Positions 10,694 to 22,112 of a DNA stretch of 64,000 nt are shown one piece after another. Source of the DNA: Microplitis mediator. Lineage: Eukaryota > Arthropoda > Insecta > Hymenoptera > Braconidae. The translations under genes and the position numbers were made by a program. A model generated the notes under the pieces. The model was not told where the DNA came from, made no database searches, and saw nothing but the letters and a program-made list of their open reading frames with translations. Location of the stretch: assembly GCF_029852145.1 (NCBI RefSeq), contig NC_079971.1, forward strand, positions 620,001 to 684,000. Reading direction: 5' to 3'. Numbering within the stretch: position 1 is the stretch's first letter; every line of letters begins with the position of its first letter.

Positions 10694-10943
10694 TTTGATT
10701 AATCACTCACTTTATTTATTAATTTATAATTTTTAAATAACTTTTATCACTGACATTTGAATTAATTTTTGTAATTACACTTTATAAATTACATGATAAA
10801 TACCAAAAATATTTACAAACTTGTTTACTTTCTTTCTGCCATCTTGTGGGAATTTTTTAATTCAATTTTTCCCGCCATTATTTAAATTTTTACCACGAGG
10901 AAAATTATTGCAGTAATAGGATTCAATTAATGATTTAATTAAG
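10694..10943. other. Rad17 upstream region
   Basis: AT-rich sequence just upstream of the Rad17 ATG on the minus strand, presumably promoter and 5'UTR. No specific element was identified. Confidence 0.35.
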
Positions 10944-11144
10944 ATGATACTGAAGTTAGCAGACGTCTGACAGTTTTTGAATTTTTTTAAAAACGATTGA
11001 CTATAAAAAAAAAATATTTTGAAAAATTGCACCTATAGTTTATTAAATTTTCTACATGTGTATTTTTAGTTTTTTTTTTTTTGTAATTTATTTGTTGAAA
11101 AAAAAATTCAAAAATTTGTAATTGTCTGTTAACTTCAGGATCGT
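10944..11144. mobile_element. Foldback MITE copy (9-bp-TSD family)
   Basis: Left end ATGATACTGAAGTTAGCAGA and right end CTGTTAACTTCAGGATCGT are an imperfect inverted repeat. The interior is itself palindromic, with AATTGCACCTATAG and CTACATGTGTATTTTTAG around the centre. The flanks TTAATTAAG and TAATCCAAT agree only partly, so the target duplication looks decayed. Confidence 0.75.
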
Positions 11145-12558
11145 TAATCCAATAAGATTTAAAAACAAAGAATAGTTTTTTTTTACCTAAAGGATCACAA
11201 GTTATTTTATTTTCGACATGTCATCGAGATGACATCGACATGCTTCTGTGGATGGACTAGGATTTAAAAAATTTTTATTCTCCAGCATTTTCTTTCATTT
11301 TACATTGGGAGAGACTCAAAAATAATGCGGGACAACAATCAGTAGATAAATTGAAAAAAAAATATGTCCGATTTTTATTCAGAGGGACGAAATTGAGACT
11401 TTTCTACTGACCCTGGTGGAAATTTTTCGGAATTTTCTCTGAAAAACTCAGTTCTAAAGTTCTAAAGACTTTTTCAAAATTCTAAAGACTTTTTCAGAGA
11501 AAAGTCCGAAAAATTTCCACCGGGGGAGACATCGATTCGACTTGTCATCAACAAATGAAAAGAGAAAAGTATCCAAATATCGACATATTTACAATTAACT
11601 AAATTATTATTGTGGTTTGAACCCATTTTGTAAAACCACAGCAATTACAAAAAATCTAATTACTTTCTTTCTCTATAATTTCATTTTATAAAATAACATA
11701 TTTCCTCTTTCTAATAGTTACTTATGACCTATATTTACATTTGATCTCCATTAAGAAATAATATAAACGTATGACCACGTTTAATATTTTTCCCAGGCCG
11801 CAATTACATTTTAATCCCGCCCGTTTCCAATTTTAAAAACCAATTTCCCATCCATTTAAATATATTTAATAAACAAATTCACTTACGAAAATATTTTCTG
11901 TCTTTGCCATCTATCGGCGGCTTCGGCAAAAATTTGAAGTATCCATAAATAAATAAAACCAGGTAATTATCTAATTGAATAAATTTGATTGCTATCTGTT
12001 TTATATAAAAAGTAAGTTTGGATCAAGGAAATAAAATATAATCGTCATAACTTTTTAATCCACTTTGAATAGATATCAGAAAGTCGAGAAATCATGACGA
12101 AATAAAAAAAGAATATTAAGTAGAAACAAGATATTAGAGGATGTACAGTCAATTAATTGAGTTAAATATCACTGCGTGATACGTCATATACTTCTTTTCA
12201 ACATCATAAATATTAGAAAAAATCTATAAATATATTAAGAGTCTATAAGTCTGTCTAAGAGATAGAATTAGCGGTCTTTCTATTTATTTTTAGTTTAACA
12301 TTAGTTGATATTTAGCAGTAGCGTTTTAAATCCTCGAATCAAGAATCAAGAATCAACAAACCATCAACTCTCTCTCTGGCAATGAACTTGCCAGCATGTT
12401 GCTAGTATACCTGCGACTACGATACCGGTCACTCCTTATAATACCTCAGGTCTTTAACTCGCGATACCGTAACTTTCCTCTTTATTTATCCTGTTCTTAC
12501 GTTAAAACAACGCAAATCTTCTTCCGTGTTGACAAATCATCAATACTAAATTCGGAAA
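11145..12558. other. Upstream region of the MCORP gene, with one hairpin
   Basis: About 1.4 kb of AT-rich DNA between Rad17 and the first MCORP exon. CTGGTGGAAATTTTTCGG (from 11413) pairs imperfectly with CCGAAAAATTTCCACCGGG (to 11525), a ~115-bp foldback. The distal promoter for exon 1a should lie just before 12559; no TATA box was assigned. Confidence 0.45.
11412..11525. repeat. Short foldback repeat
   Basis: The arms at 11412-11445 and 11491-11525 are near-perfect inverted copies (GGTGGAAATTTTTCGG and partner, plus TTTTCTCTGAAAAA and partner). The loop holds two copies of TTCTAAAGACTTTTTC. Probably a small MITE. Confidence 0.65.
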
Positions 12559-12634
12559 ATGTTCTTCCGTTTTGCGATTTTCGTAGGACTGGGATCTGTC
12601 GTCGCAACGATTATTTACTTGACTCCAATTCCTG
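12559..12634 (+). CDS. MCORP: MCORP alternative first exon 1a
   Basis: The ATG at 12559 opens MFFRFAIFVGLGSVVATIIY, then LTPIP and a split G before GTGAGT. This is a hydrophobic signal/anchor of about 20 residues. Its phase-1 end joins the exon at 14691 in frame (codon GAA, Glu). Upstream sequence from about 12240 could hold its own promoter. Confidence 0.65.
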
Positions 12635-15600
12635 GTGAGTTAAATTTTTAAAAATTAATTTTGACATTTACGCACCATAAAACTGACACACTACCAATTA
12701 TCTGGCCCAGTAATAATTATCTGACACATTAACGATCATCTAGTAAAATACTTTTGAATTTGTAAACATATATTTGTATAATATTTTGTATCTCGCCGTC
12801 ATAAAGTTTAAGGCGCCATAAAAATAGTCTTTAAACCATGACAATAAAGGTGAAAGTGATGACTCGATAACGAATATGCGGTAAAAACAATAACAATAAG
12901 TTGTAATAAAATTATGTAGTTTCACTTGATGCAAAAAATATTTTTCCGGTTTCGACGTTATATATATTTTAGATGATTGATAACAAAATATTTTTCTTCG
13001 CTCCACTCAATTTTTAAAATAAAATAAATTTTTAATGGACAAAATTTAATGATGATACTGAAGTTAGCCGACGTCTAATAATCTTTGAATTTTTTTAAAA
13101 ACTATAAAATATGAAAAAAAAAATATTTTAAAAAATTGCACCTGTAGTTTTTTAAATTTTCTACATGTGCATTTTTTAATTTTTTTTATTAATTTGTTAA
13201 AAAAACAAAATATAAAAATTGTTAATTGTCTGTTAACTACAGGATCATAATTTAATGACACATATTATCTATACATATATTTTTATATTAATGTATATAT
13301 CGTTTGATGTTTAGTGTGAAAGCAAGTACTGAACCATTAATCAATAGATTATTTTTTAAAAAGAAGAAAGAATATTTCAAAACGAAACCTGCTTTCCAGG
13401 CCTCTATCATAAATAAATATAAACATAAACGTAAAAAAAGTGTTTATGTGTATGTAGCGTAAGTCGGTGTACATTACAAGCAAACATACATGTATGTAAA
13501 GTGTAAGTGCACATGCAAGTGTAAGACCATCAGACGCAAGACGAGACTCACGCCAACAGCGAAAGCGAAATTATGTTTAATCTATATAAGAAAAGTACCA
13601 CTACCATTTAAACTTGGTACTATTTAATATGCTTGTATGTATTTTATAAAATATATATACATATATATATGTATAAAAAGGAGAAAGGTCGTAAGATGAA
13701 AGTGTTTTAGTACTTGACACAAGAAAGAAAGATATATATTGAAGGTATACTTGAGATAAGCTGAGAAAGAGAAAAAGCCAGAGGTTCTTGCCGAGACCTC
13801 TGGCAACGGAACTTTCACTCTTATTCAAATAAATTCGTAATACTAACATTAGTCTCACTATTTAGTTTGTCTTTGTCTTTGCCTCCGTTTTTGCCTTTGT
13901 CTTTGTCTTAATCTCGAGTCCCAGCGCAAACTCTACTGCATTGACGGACACTTACAGATTAAAACATAAATAAAACCCAGTCAAGCAAGTAATAATTGAA
14001 TGTCACGAATCATTGATGGTCAAATGCTCACAAAGTCTCCTTTCCTTTGGTTACATTAGCTGGTTTTGAGCAGTTGCGTCCGCATTGACGCTTACTTCAG
14101 CATTACATTAGTCAGGCGTCGACTCCGGTTCGTTAGGGAGCGTTAGTGATAAATCTCCTTCATAAATTAATAAGTGAATATTTTTTAAACATTAAAATGA
14201 TTCTGTGTTACATTTTTTTATTCTGATCCAACCCTCAAGCTCCAAAGGGATTCGCGAAATGATTTCGCGTTACCGAGAATAAATTCGCTGGACTATTTGT
14301 CTAGATTGAGTGAAAATCAATTAACAAGTTTATTTTTTTTGTCGAATCGTCTGCCGTCTGACAGAATGACGAGAAAAGTTCCTGCATTGACATACTTTCT
14401 ACGAACATCCGTTGTCGTCCTTATGGTTTTATCTGCGGCAGGATTTTTACATGTTTTTAATTACTTGCCGCGTAAGTTTTAGCTAAATCTCTAGAGACTT
14501 TTATTTTAAATAAATAAGTAATCAAATAAATAAATAAGTGACTTGTATTGTCACCAAGATGTGAAAGCTTGAGGTTAAAAGTAAAAGTTATTAAATCGGA
14601 CATCATTAGTCGTTAGCTATTAAATATTATCATTATTATTTTTTTTTTTTTAAATTTCTTGTTATTAATAATAACTTTATTTTGTTACAGAACAAACTTT
14701 TTTATCATGCGACAGACCGTGTCATCATTTAGACTGGCCGATGATTTGCCGAGTTAAATTAACTTTAGAGCCTTTCCACACACTCAGCAAGTAATTTAAT
14801 TTATTTTATTATTGTTATTATTATTAAGACTTTTATTTATTTTGTTTACTTATTACAAGACATATTATGTCATGAGTTGCATCAGACTGTAATGTAGTAA
14901 CGGGTTGCCAGTCAATCTGGGCATAGATATTAGATAGTTGGTGCCGTTGCAAAAACCGTTATGTAATGAGCGTATGTGGACGAAAAAACCTGCAACCGAG
15001 CAACGACCAATGACATTTGAACTTTTTTAATGGCTCGAAATTTTTAGATCCTGCGGAGACTGCCCAGCCAATGAGACCGCTTGTCTTGGGAAGTATTGCG
15101 TGTCGGCGGATGGGCATCATCGAGGAATCCTGACGGCGAATAGGCAGCTGCCTGGCCCCAGTATTCAGGTGCTTGCGTCATGACATACAAAGTTATATAA
15201 AATAAGATAAAATGAAATGTTGGGTTAAATAATAAATAATTATAAATTATTCAAGGTCTGCGAGAACGATATACTGGTCGTGGATGTTGTAAACAGGCTT
15301 CCGGGCAAAGCGGCGTCGATACATTGGCGCGGGCAAACCCAACGTGAAACTCCGTGTATGGATGGTGTTCCACTGGTGACACAATGTCCTATTCCAAGTT
15401 ATACTACTTTTCAATATAAATTCCGGGCTGCTGTACCTGGGACTCACCTTTGGCATTCCCATTCAGGTTAACTCTCATTATTTTATTTTTTGTCTGCAGT
15501 TGCAAAAGGATTTTTAAAAATTACTCCAACCTTTGACCAGATTTTTTTAATATCTGACATTAAAATGACTATAACTTTTTAAATTTTGAAATTATCGATT

Positions 15601-18600
15601 TATTGCTCAAGACATTTTTTGTAGCTCATTAAATTTCCTACACAATTTATTTGAAACGTTTTTTTGTAAAGTCAAAACTCTGTGAATAGAACACTTTCCA
15701 AAGTAATAATAACAATGTCATTAAAAAAATTTAGAAATCAAAATTAAAAAGTAAAAAAAAACGTCATTTAAATATCAACAAAAGCAAACACAAAAGACAA
15801 AAAAAATAAATAAGAAATGACTCTCAGATCACTAAACATTTACTTATTCTCAGGTGTTGATGTAGCGAACGGTATCTTCGGTTCGCTGATTGTCCGTCAA
15901 GCCGACGTGCGAGAGCCTCACCGTTCATTATACGATGTCGACGACCCAGATCACGTATTGCTGGTATCCCAATGGCACCATTCAATAGTCACTGACACTT
16001 TGGCTGGTCAGGCGAACAAAAAACCCGCGCTGTTGCTCATCAACGGCAGAGGACAGCAACCAAATGGACCGCCAGTCCCACTGACATCCTTCAACGTCAC
16101 CCAGGGGGTCAGGTATCGTTTCCGACTCGCCCACGCGGGTGGTGCCGGTGCATGTCCCATAACATTCGGGATCCAAGAGCATCCGCTGACTGTCATCGCG
16201 CTTGACGGGAGTCCCGTGGTCCCTCAGCAAGTCAAGTCGATAACTCTGGCAAAAGGAGAGCGTGCAGATTTTGTTGTCAGAGCAGACAGAGTAATTTCAG
16301 TTTATCATATTAATGTCCATACCAACAAAGGCTGCCATGCAACCGTGATTGGATCAGCATTGTTGAAGTACAATGGCGTTAATTTAAATGACGATGCAAC
16401 AAATCCCCTCGGTGATAATAATAAAGATGATGAAATTGAAATGACAACAAATCCAGCAGATAAATGCAACACACCTGGTCATGTTTGTTCAACTGAGATT
16501 AAAGCAATATCAAATTTACCACCGGCACTAGACACACAACCAGATGTAACTATTTATCTTCCTATTAATCAGAGGATGCATCCATCTGAGATTGCGGGTT
16601 AGTTTTACAAACAAACTCATCATCGTTTACCTTTACTCTGTCTCTTGTGTATTTAAGTTTCTCATTTTATATTTATTTGCAGGCTCTGATCTAGAAACTC
16701 GTGTTATGAGCATTAGGAATGCGTCGTTCACATACCCGTCTTCTCCGTTATTGACTCAAGGTTCGGATGTCCCTCAGGAGATGTTGTGCAATGAAAATGA
16801 CTCCGAAACGTCATCTGGACGCTGTCGTCAGCTGAATGGTATTACTGCGTGTGAATGCGTCAATACTCGTCGCATTCCCTTGGGTTCCAGTGTTGAGATT
16901 ATTCTAATTGACCAAGGTATTGATTTAGGCCTGGAGACTGGGGAACGAAATTTATTTTTTTTTTTTGAACATGTAATTTTCTTTGGCGGTTCATTTTGCC
17001 CAACCCTTGCATACACGGAAAGAATTTTCGTATGAATATTGCCATGTTATTCATTCTAAAAATTACTCTAAATCGAGTAATCTTGGGCCATAACGACTTT
17101 TTACTTTCGAATTACGAAATTTTACTCTTTCAGTGAGTAAAAATCAATCAGATTAATTTTTACTCACAATTGCGAGTAAAAATTACACCTAGCGGCTGTC
17201 TAAATAAATTCTCTCTAATTCAATTTTTACTCGTAGGTTACGATAAAAAGTTGATGATTCAATTTATAAAATTCATATTGAATAACAATAAAAATTACAA
17301 TTAATAGGCTGAAATTTCCATAAAAAAATCTAACAACCATCTAATTGCCTTAGAATATGACTTAAAATAAATATTTTGAAAAAAAATAAAAAAAAATTAC
17401 TCTTATTGTGTTGAAAAAGAAAAGATACAAATTTTTTTTTTTAATTTTAAAATAAATATTAAGTTATAGAGAGATACAGAGATCGTCTTTTTTTCCAAGC
17501 CTACGTTTGTGTGCGTAACATATGTAAGTTGTCGCGAGCAAAATAAAAGACATTTAATTGAAGCCGATATTAACCGACGATTAACGGAGACTACTGAAAT
17601 ATTACCCTGCAGTTTAGAGTAAAAATTACTCCCATAGATAAGAAAATTTATTCGAGTTATAAGCAGTTTTTCATCAAACAGTTAATGGGTTTTAAAGAAT
17701 GGTATATTGGGGAGTAAAAATTAATAGATTAAGATGAGATATTCACAATAATCGATTAAATATAAGACTTTTAAAAAATTACTCAGCAGTAGATTAATAC
17801 ATAGTCTAGCAACGTTAATATTTAAACAAAAAATATTAAATTTAAAACAAAATATACCAATTTTTTGCAACGACCCAGGATTACTCGAAATTACAGAGTA
17901 ATTTTTATCAAAAAATTCTTTCCGTGTACAAGCATTAAAAAATCCTTACTTGTTAAAAAATTATTAAGCCCGTCGACGTCTTTAAAGAGCCCTCGAGTTA
18001 ATCCAGTGGTCTAGTGTTCTCCTCTATTGTTTTATAATATTAATAGTTAAAATCAAAAGTAACATAAGAAAGAGAGAGAGAGAGAGAGAGAGCACTTTTC
18101 CAAAAAAAAAACCTTGATCCGAATTCCCTTGTAGGACCTTCGCACCACTAAAGTATTGATTTAACTTCCAGACATTCCTCTTCATCCCCAGCTTCATTGC
18201 GCCCTTGTCTATTGTCTGATAAATTACCACAATTCATTATCATAATTATTATTACTATAAATATAAGATACTATTTTTTGATACTTGATCCGTAGTTGGA
18301 CGTGATGACCTAGTTTACCATCTTCACGGATACAACTTCTACGTAGTGGCGGGCCGTAGATTCGGACGAGAGAAGAGTCTAGATGAAATAAAAAAATTGG
18401 ATAAACAAAATTTATTATTTTCACGTAATTTTGAATCACCAGCTATTAAAGACACGATAACTGTACCCAAGTTCGGCGCTGTGGCGTTGCGATTCAAGGC
18501 CGACAATCCAGGTAATTTAATTTAATATTTGCGTACATACTAGCTCGTACATTCAAGGTCGGGATCGATAAAATGATACCGGCATTATTATATATTCGCT

Positions 18601-18862
18601 CTCACGGGGATAGTAAATTGCTGTCGGCTGTCGGCTGTTGGTTGTTGCTTGTTATTCAATAATATGACCAGATATATATGTACGTAAATGTATGTCCTTG
18701 TCGTTCGCAGGCTACTGGATGTTGCGTGACGAAAATGCTCTCGAGTGGACTCGCGGTCTGGATGTTATTCTGCAAGTCGGAGAGCCCGGTGACATGGTAC
18801 CGCCGCCCCAAGACTTTCCCAAGTGCGGATCCTTCGTTGGCCCTGACTATTTTCTCATCTAG
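12559..18862 (+). CDS. MCORP: Multicopper oxidase-related protein (laccase fold, several copper ligands lost)
   Basis: Exons: 1a 12559-12634 or 1b 14366-14471, then 14691-14790, 15048-15168, 15256-15466, 15854-16597, 16683-16916, 18296-18511 and 18711-18862. Product 617 aa (1a) or 627 aa (1b). Three cupredoxin domains follow a Cys-rich N-terminal region and a membrane anchor or signal peptide. In 1b numbering, normal laccase motifs are altered: HWHG is HWRG (132-135), the third motif is LVYHLHG with Leu511 for the type-1 His, and HCHxxxH reads RDENALE (583-589), losing the type-1 Cys and three His. WHSH (175-178) is intact. Insect MCORP is known for such losses and is required for viability and ovary function in Tribolium; it is probably not an oxidase. 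Extracellular or membrane-tethered by inference. Confidence 0.9.
13052..13248. mobile_element. Foldback MITE copy with exact 9-bp target duplication
   Basis: Starts ATGATACTGAAGTTAGCCGA and ends CTGTTAACTACAGGATCAT. AATTTAATG occurs immediately before (13043-13051) and immediately after (13249-13257), an exact 9-bp duplication. It is 197 bp with no ORF and lies in MCORP intron 1a. Confidence 0.88.
13640..13675. repeat. TA/TATACA microsatellite
   Basis: Run of TATATATACATATATATATG in MCORP intron 1a. Confidence 0.8.
13866..13910. repeat. TTTGTC/TTTGCC hexamer repeat
   Basis: Imperfect CTTTGT/CTTTGC-type hexamers in MCORP intron 1a, followed by a more GC-rich stretch toward 14290 that may belong to the exon 1b promoter. 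Confidence 0.7.
14366..14471 (+). CDS. MCORP: MCORP alternative first exon 1b
   Basis: The ATG at 14366 gives MTRKVPALTYFLRTSVVVLM then VLSAAGFLHVFNYLPR with a GTAAGT donor. This is a basic N-terminus followed by about 20 hydrophobic residues, a type-II anchor or uncleaved signal. It ends in phase 1, like exon 1a, and joins exon 2 through codon CAA (Gln). The frame is open upstream to 14297, but no better ATG was seen. Confidence 0.7.
17014..17927. mobile_element. CACGG-terminus element in MCORP intron 6, TA duplication
   Basis: Termini CACGGAAAGAATTTT and AAAATTCTTTCCGTG are exact inverted copies flanked by TA (17012-17013 and 17928-17929). The 914-bp interior scatters GAGTAAAAATTA and its reverse complement TAATTTTTACTC at least eight times. 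No coding potential. Confidence 0.85.
18069..18092. repeat. (GA)n microsatellite
   Basis: About 12 consecutive AG dinucleotides in MCORP intron 6. Confidence 0.9.
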
Positions 18863-19040
18863 ACTGACGTTATGATATATAACTTATAACTTATAATTAA
18901 AGCTCAATCATTTTTTTTTCTATTCATTAACTGTAAATATTTTTGTATATATATATATCGCTTTTATATAATTATTCAAATAAATACTTTACCTTGATAA
19001 TTAATAGATTTTTTCTTTTATCTCCGTAATTATTTGAGGT
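18863..19040. other. MCORP 3'UTR
   Basis: Short AT-rich 3' region with AATAAA-type signals near 18978. Confidence 0.5.
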
Positions 19041-19620
19041 AAATAGGTCTTGTAGGGGGTCATTGGAAAGCTAATTTTTTTTCCTACAAATTTTTTGTCA
19101 TTAAAAAATGTCATAAAATCAATAGTTTAATAATTACATTCATTTGAAGATTAAAAAAAATACGATCATGTAAATTAATTTTTTTTAAATATTTAAATAA
19201 TCATAACTTTCAAACTATCGATTTTACAGAATTTTTTTTTAGACAAAAATTGTAGACGATTAAATTGCCTACAATTTTTTTCTCATTAAAAAATGTCATA
19301 AAATCAATAGTTTAATAATTACATTCATTTGAAATTTAAAAAAAATACAATCATGTAAATTAATTTTTTTTAACATTTAAATAATCATAACTTTCAAACT
19401 ATCGATTTTACAGAATTTTTTATCAAACAAAAATTGTAGCCAATTACATTTCCTACAATTTTTGTCTCATTAAAAAATGTCGTAAAATGATTCGTTTAAA
19501 AGTTACATTAATTTTGTTCAGAAAATAACTTTAAATGGTAATTAATTAAAAACAATTGATTTTTTTGGTTTTTATTTTTATAAAAGTCGTTGGCAATTAA
19601 ATTTACTTTCCAACGATCTT
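19041..19620. repeat. Satellite array, ~180-bp period, about three units
   Basis: AAAAAATGTCATAAAATCAA recurs at about 19104 and 19287 and in a diverged form near 19466, a period of about 179-183 bp. Each unit carries ATAATCATAACTTTCAAACT and a TTGTAG-AATTAAATT-CCTACAA palindromic core. Related arrays are at 45860-46500, 50490-51300, 61770-62035 and 63170-64000. Confidence 0.8.
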
Positions 19621-19920
19621 ATATAACATTTATCTATACCGTATTGTCAATTAAATAGAGTTAAAAAAAAAATCTTTCTTAAACTAATTTATTATTTATA
19701 ATATCTACAGCACGATTAGATAATTAGACAGATAAGTGGAAAAAAAAATGAAGAAACGTTTATTGATCGAGTAGATCATAGCAGCGTTCGATTATTTCAA
19801 ATGTCAAGAGTCGTTCATTTATTTTTTCCTTAGCATTTAAAACCGACCTTAACATTATTTATTATTTATAATTTACAAATTAACCAAATAGGGCCTGGTG
19901 TCATATTATGACAGTCTGAC

Positions 19921-21152
19921 ATGTCCTGTTTAACAGCTTTGAGCTCCCAAATATTGACCTTCGTATCAGTGCCCCATGAAATTCTGTCGCTGCGTCACAA
20001 AGTCCTGCGTGAGTATGCCAAGGTCCTTTTGGGACCTGATTTTAGTCACACATTTCCCTCATTTATTCTCATCACCGCGATCTGCGTGGCTCTGAGACGT
20101 AGTCTGAGCTTCAGATGGCTGCCTATTGCGACCAACAAGACATTTCTTCAGGCTGTACTTCAGGTACGTTCACTTCAATTACTCCCGACCATTCAGTAAA
20201 TAAATAATTTTATTTTTTCAGGCTGCATTCAGTTGGGTCATAATAAATGCCGCATTGTGGTACTGGTTGATTATCCAAAGGATTCTTTACTGTACCGTCT
20301 TTAACTATTGGGACGTATGTATTTTTTTAATTAATGTAATTATTGCTGAATATAATTATTCATTATTTTGTAGGATGAAGATAAAGGTGATAACCCAATT
20401 TGGTGGAAAAAAGTTTGGGCTTCGTATGATCCGTTGACACCCGAACCGAAATTATTGTCAGCAAGTTTTATCAGTTGGATATTATCGATGATACTTGCAA
20501 CGATATTTTATTTACTTGTCGTATATGTTAATTATATTACATATATTTTGGCAAGGATTTTTATTTGTCTATGGGATAACTTAATTCACTTGATAACCAT
20601 GAGAACTTTTAGGTTTATTTTTATTAATTAATAATAATTACACCGTAAAATATCGGGAGTGATTACGGATTTTATTTTGAATCCGCATTCACTCTGATTC
20701 GGAGCTTTAATATTCAGATAAACTTCCCTTTGGAGTGAATTTTACTCCGAGGGGATTAAGTAAATAAATAGTCATCCGCTCCGTATCTATTGCGGATTTA
20801 ATCCGCGTTCACTCCGCAAATTTTTTCAGCCTAATTATTGATAACATAAATAATTTATTTCAGACAAAAAATATCCAAAAGAAATGAAGAAATCGAAGAT
20901 GTCTTGACGGATAAAAGCGAAGCGGGGTCTTACTGCGACGAGTGCAAGTCCGAAGTGTCAACGGACTATGGAAATTATATGAACCAGCGTGAAGTTACCC
21001 CAATTTCCTATGGTACAAATTGGCAATCTCGACCATTCGCCGAAAAAAAGCGCGAAGCAAATCGCGCAATAGAAAGTAATCACCGAAATTTGCGAAGCCG
21101 TCGCGGGTTATCCGTTCCCAGCAGCTCCAGCGAAAAATCAACCGCCCGCTAA
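19921..21152 (+). CDS. Unrecognised multi-pass membrane protein, 287 aa
   Basis: Four exons: 19921-20163, 20222-20314, 20374-20612 and 20864-21152; phases close to 864 bp. I do not recognise the family. Hydrophobic segments lie near residues 48-62 (SFILITAICVAL), 82-104 (AAFSWVIINAALWYWLII) and 140-178 (SASFISWILSMILATIFYLL plus a second stretch to ARIFICLW), suggesting three or four spans. Conserved-looking Trp-rich loops (NPIWWKKVWASYDPLTPEPK) sit between the second and third spans. The C-terminal ~95 residues are hydrophilic, rich in Ser, Glu and Arg, with one CDEC. The ATG at 19921 is the first in frame; an upstream coding exon is possible because TTTAACAG follows it closely. An AATAAA lies near 21247. 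A short TIR element sits in intron 3. Confidence 0.75.
20641..20831. mobile_element. Possible CACCG-terminus element, right end decayed
   Basis: TA then CACCGTAAAATATCGGGAGT at the left; the interior repeats CGGAGTGAAT/ATTCACTCCG and GCGGATTTAATCCGC. The right side ends AAATTTTTTCAGCC before TA and no longer matches the left end. Architecture resembles the other motif-array elements. Confidence 0.5.
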
Positions 21153-22112
21153 TTTTAAAAAATTAATAATTACATTTATATTTACATTTATATCTATATC
21201 TATATATATTTACCCTAATTTATAGTATTTTGTAAATAACCTTTAATAAAAAAATTTAAAAAAAAAAGTAATTATGTTACATAACATTAACAAATTATAA
21301 CATTTTCATCCCCCTGAAGAGCGCATGCGTCCAACACTCCCTGACTCTTTGGCACCCTGTCCTGCGTTCGAGCGTTATTCTACAACGGTAACCTCTGTGA
21401 GGTAGGTCACTCTTATTTATTTATATTTATAAACACAATTATCCGCAGAAAATAAAAAAAAAATATTTTTCTAAATTTTAGATTTTTTAATAATCGTCCT
21501 AGCGATTTATTTTTGAAATTAATGTCGAAGCGGTGAACCGGCTTTACTCCTGGTAAATTATTCATCAGTATTTATATTTATACTTATACTTATACCTGTA
21601 CTTATACTTTTTATTGACATTTATTTATATACTTTTCTATATTTATTGCAAAGTGACTGATTTCGAATTTAAAATTGATGTAAAAACGCAGAGAGGGGGT
21701 GAGTGCGTCATTAATAGTGTTTTGATAAAAGTGATTAGAAAGTGGGCAATTAAATAATAAGTATAGTAAAATTGTTGATATTTATAATAATAATGATAAG
21801 GATATTGATTGGAGGTGATAAAAAAAAAATATAAAATTAAGTTACAAACTTCCACGTGAGCAAAAGTATATGATGCAAACGTAACTATTGATTTTAGTCC
21901 AGCATCCTTCTCTCTCGCGGTTTTATTTCTATCTTTATCTCTGTCCAACTCACCCGACTACTCTGCTACGACATATTATTTAGTTGTGTGATGCACGTGT
22001 AGTTGTGTGTTGCAATAAATATCATTTTCTTATTTATTTCTTCCGGCAATTTTTAGTGATATGTCTAGAATTAATCAATTTATCGATGATTATTTACAGA
22101 AAAAAAAAAAAT
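21153..22112. other. Spacer and 5'UTR region before the SLC6 gene
   Basis: Holds the 3'UTR of the previous gene, a GC-richer patch at 21300-21420, and ACTTATA-type pentamer/hexamer repeats at about 21570-21610. A TTATTTACAG acceptor-like site at 22090-22099 just before the ATG suggests a 5'UTR intron. Confidence 0.4.
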
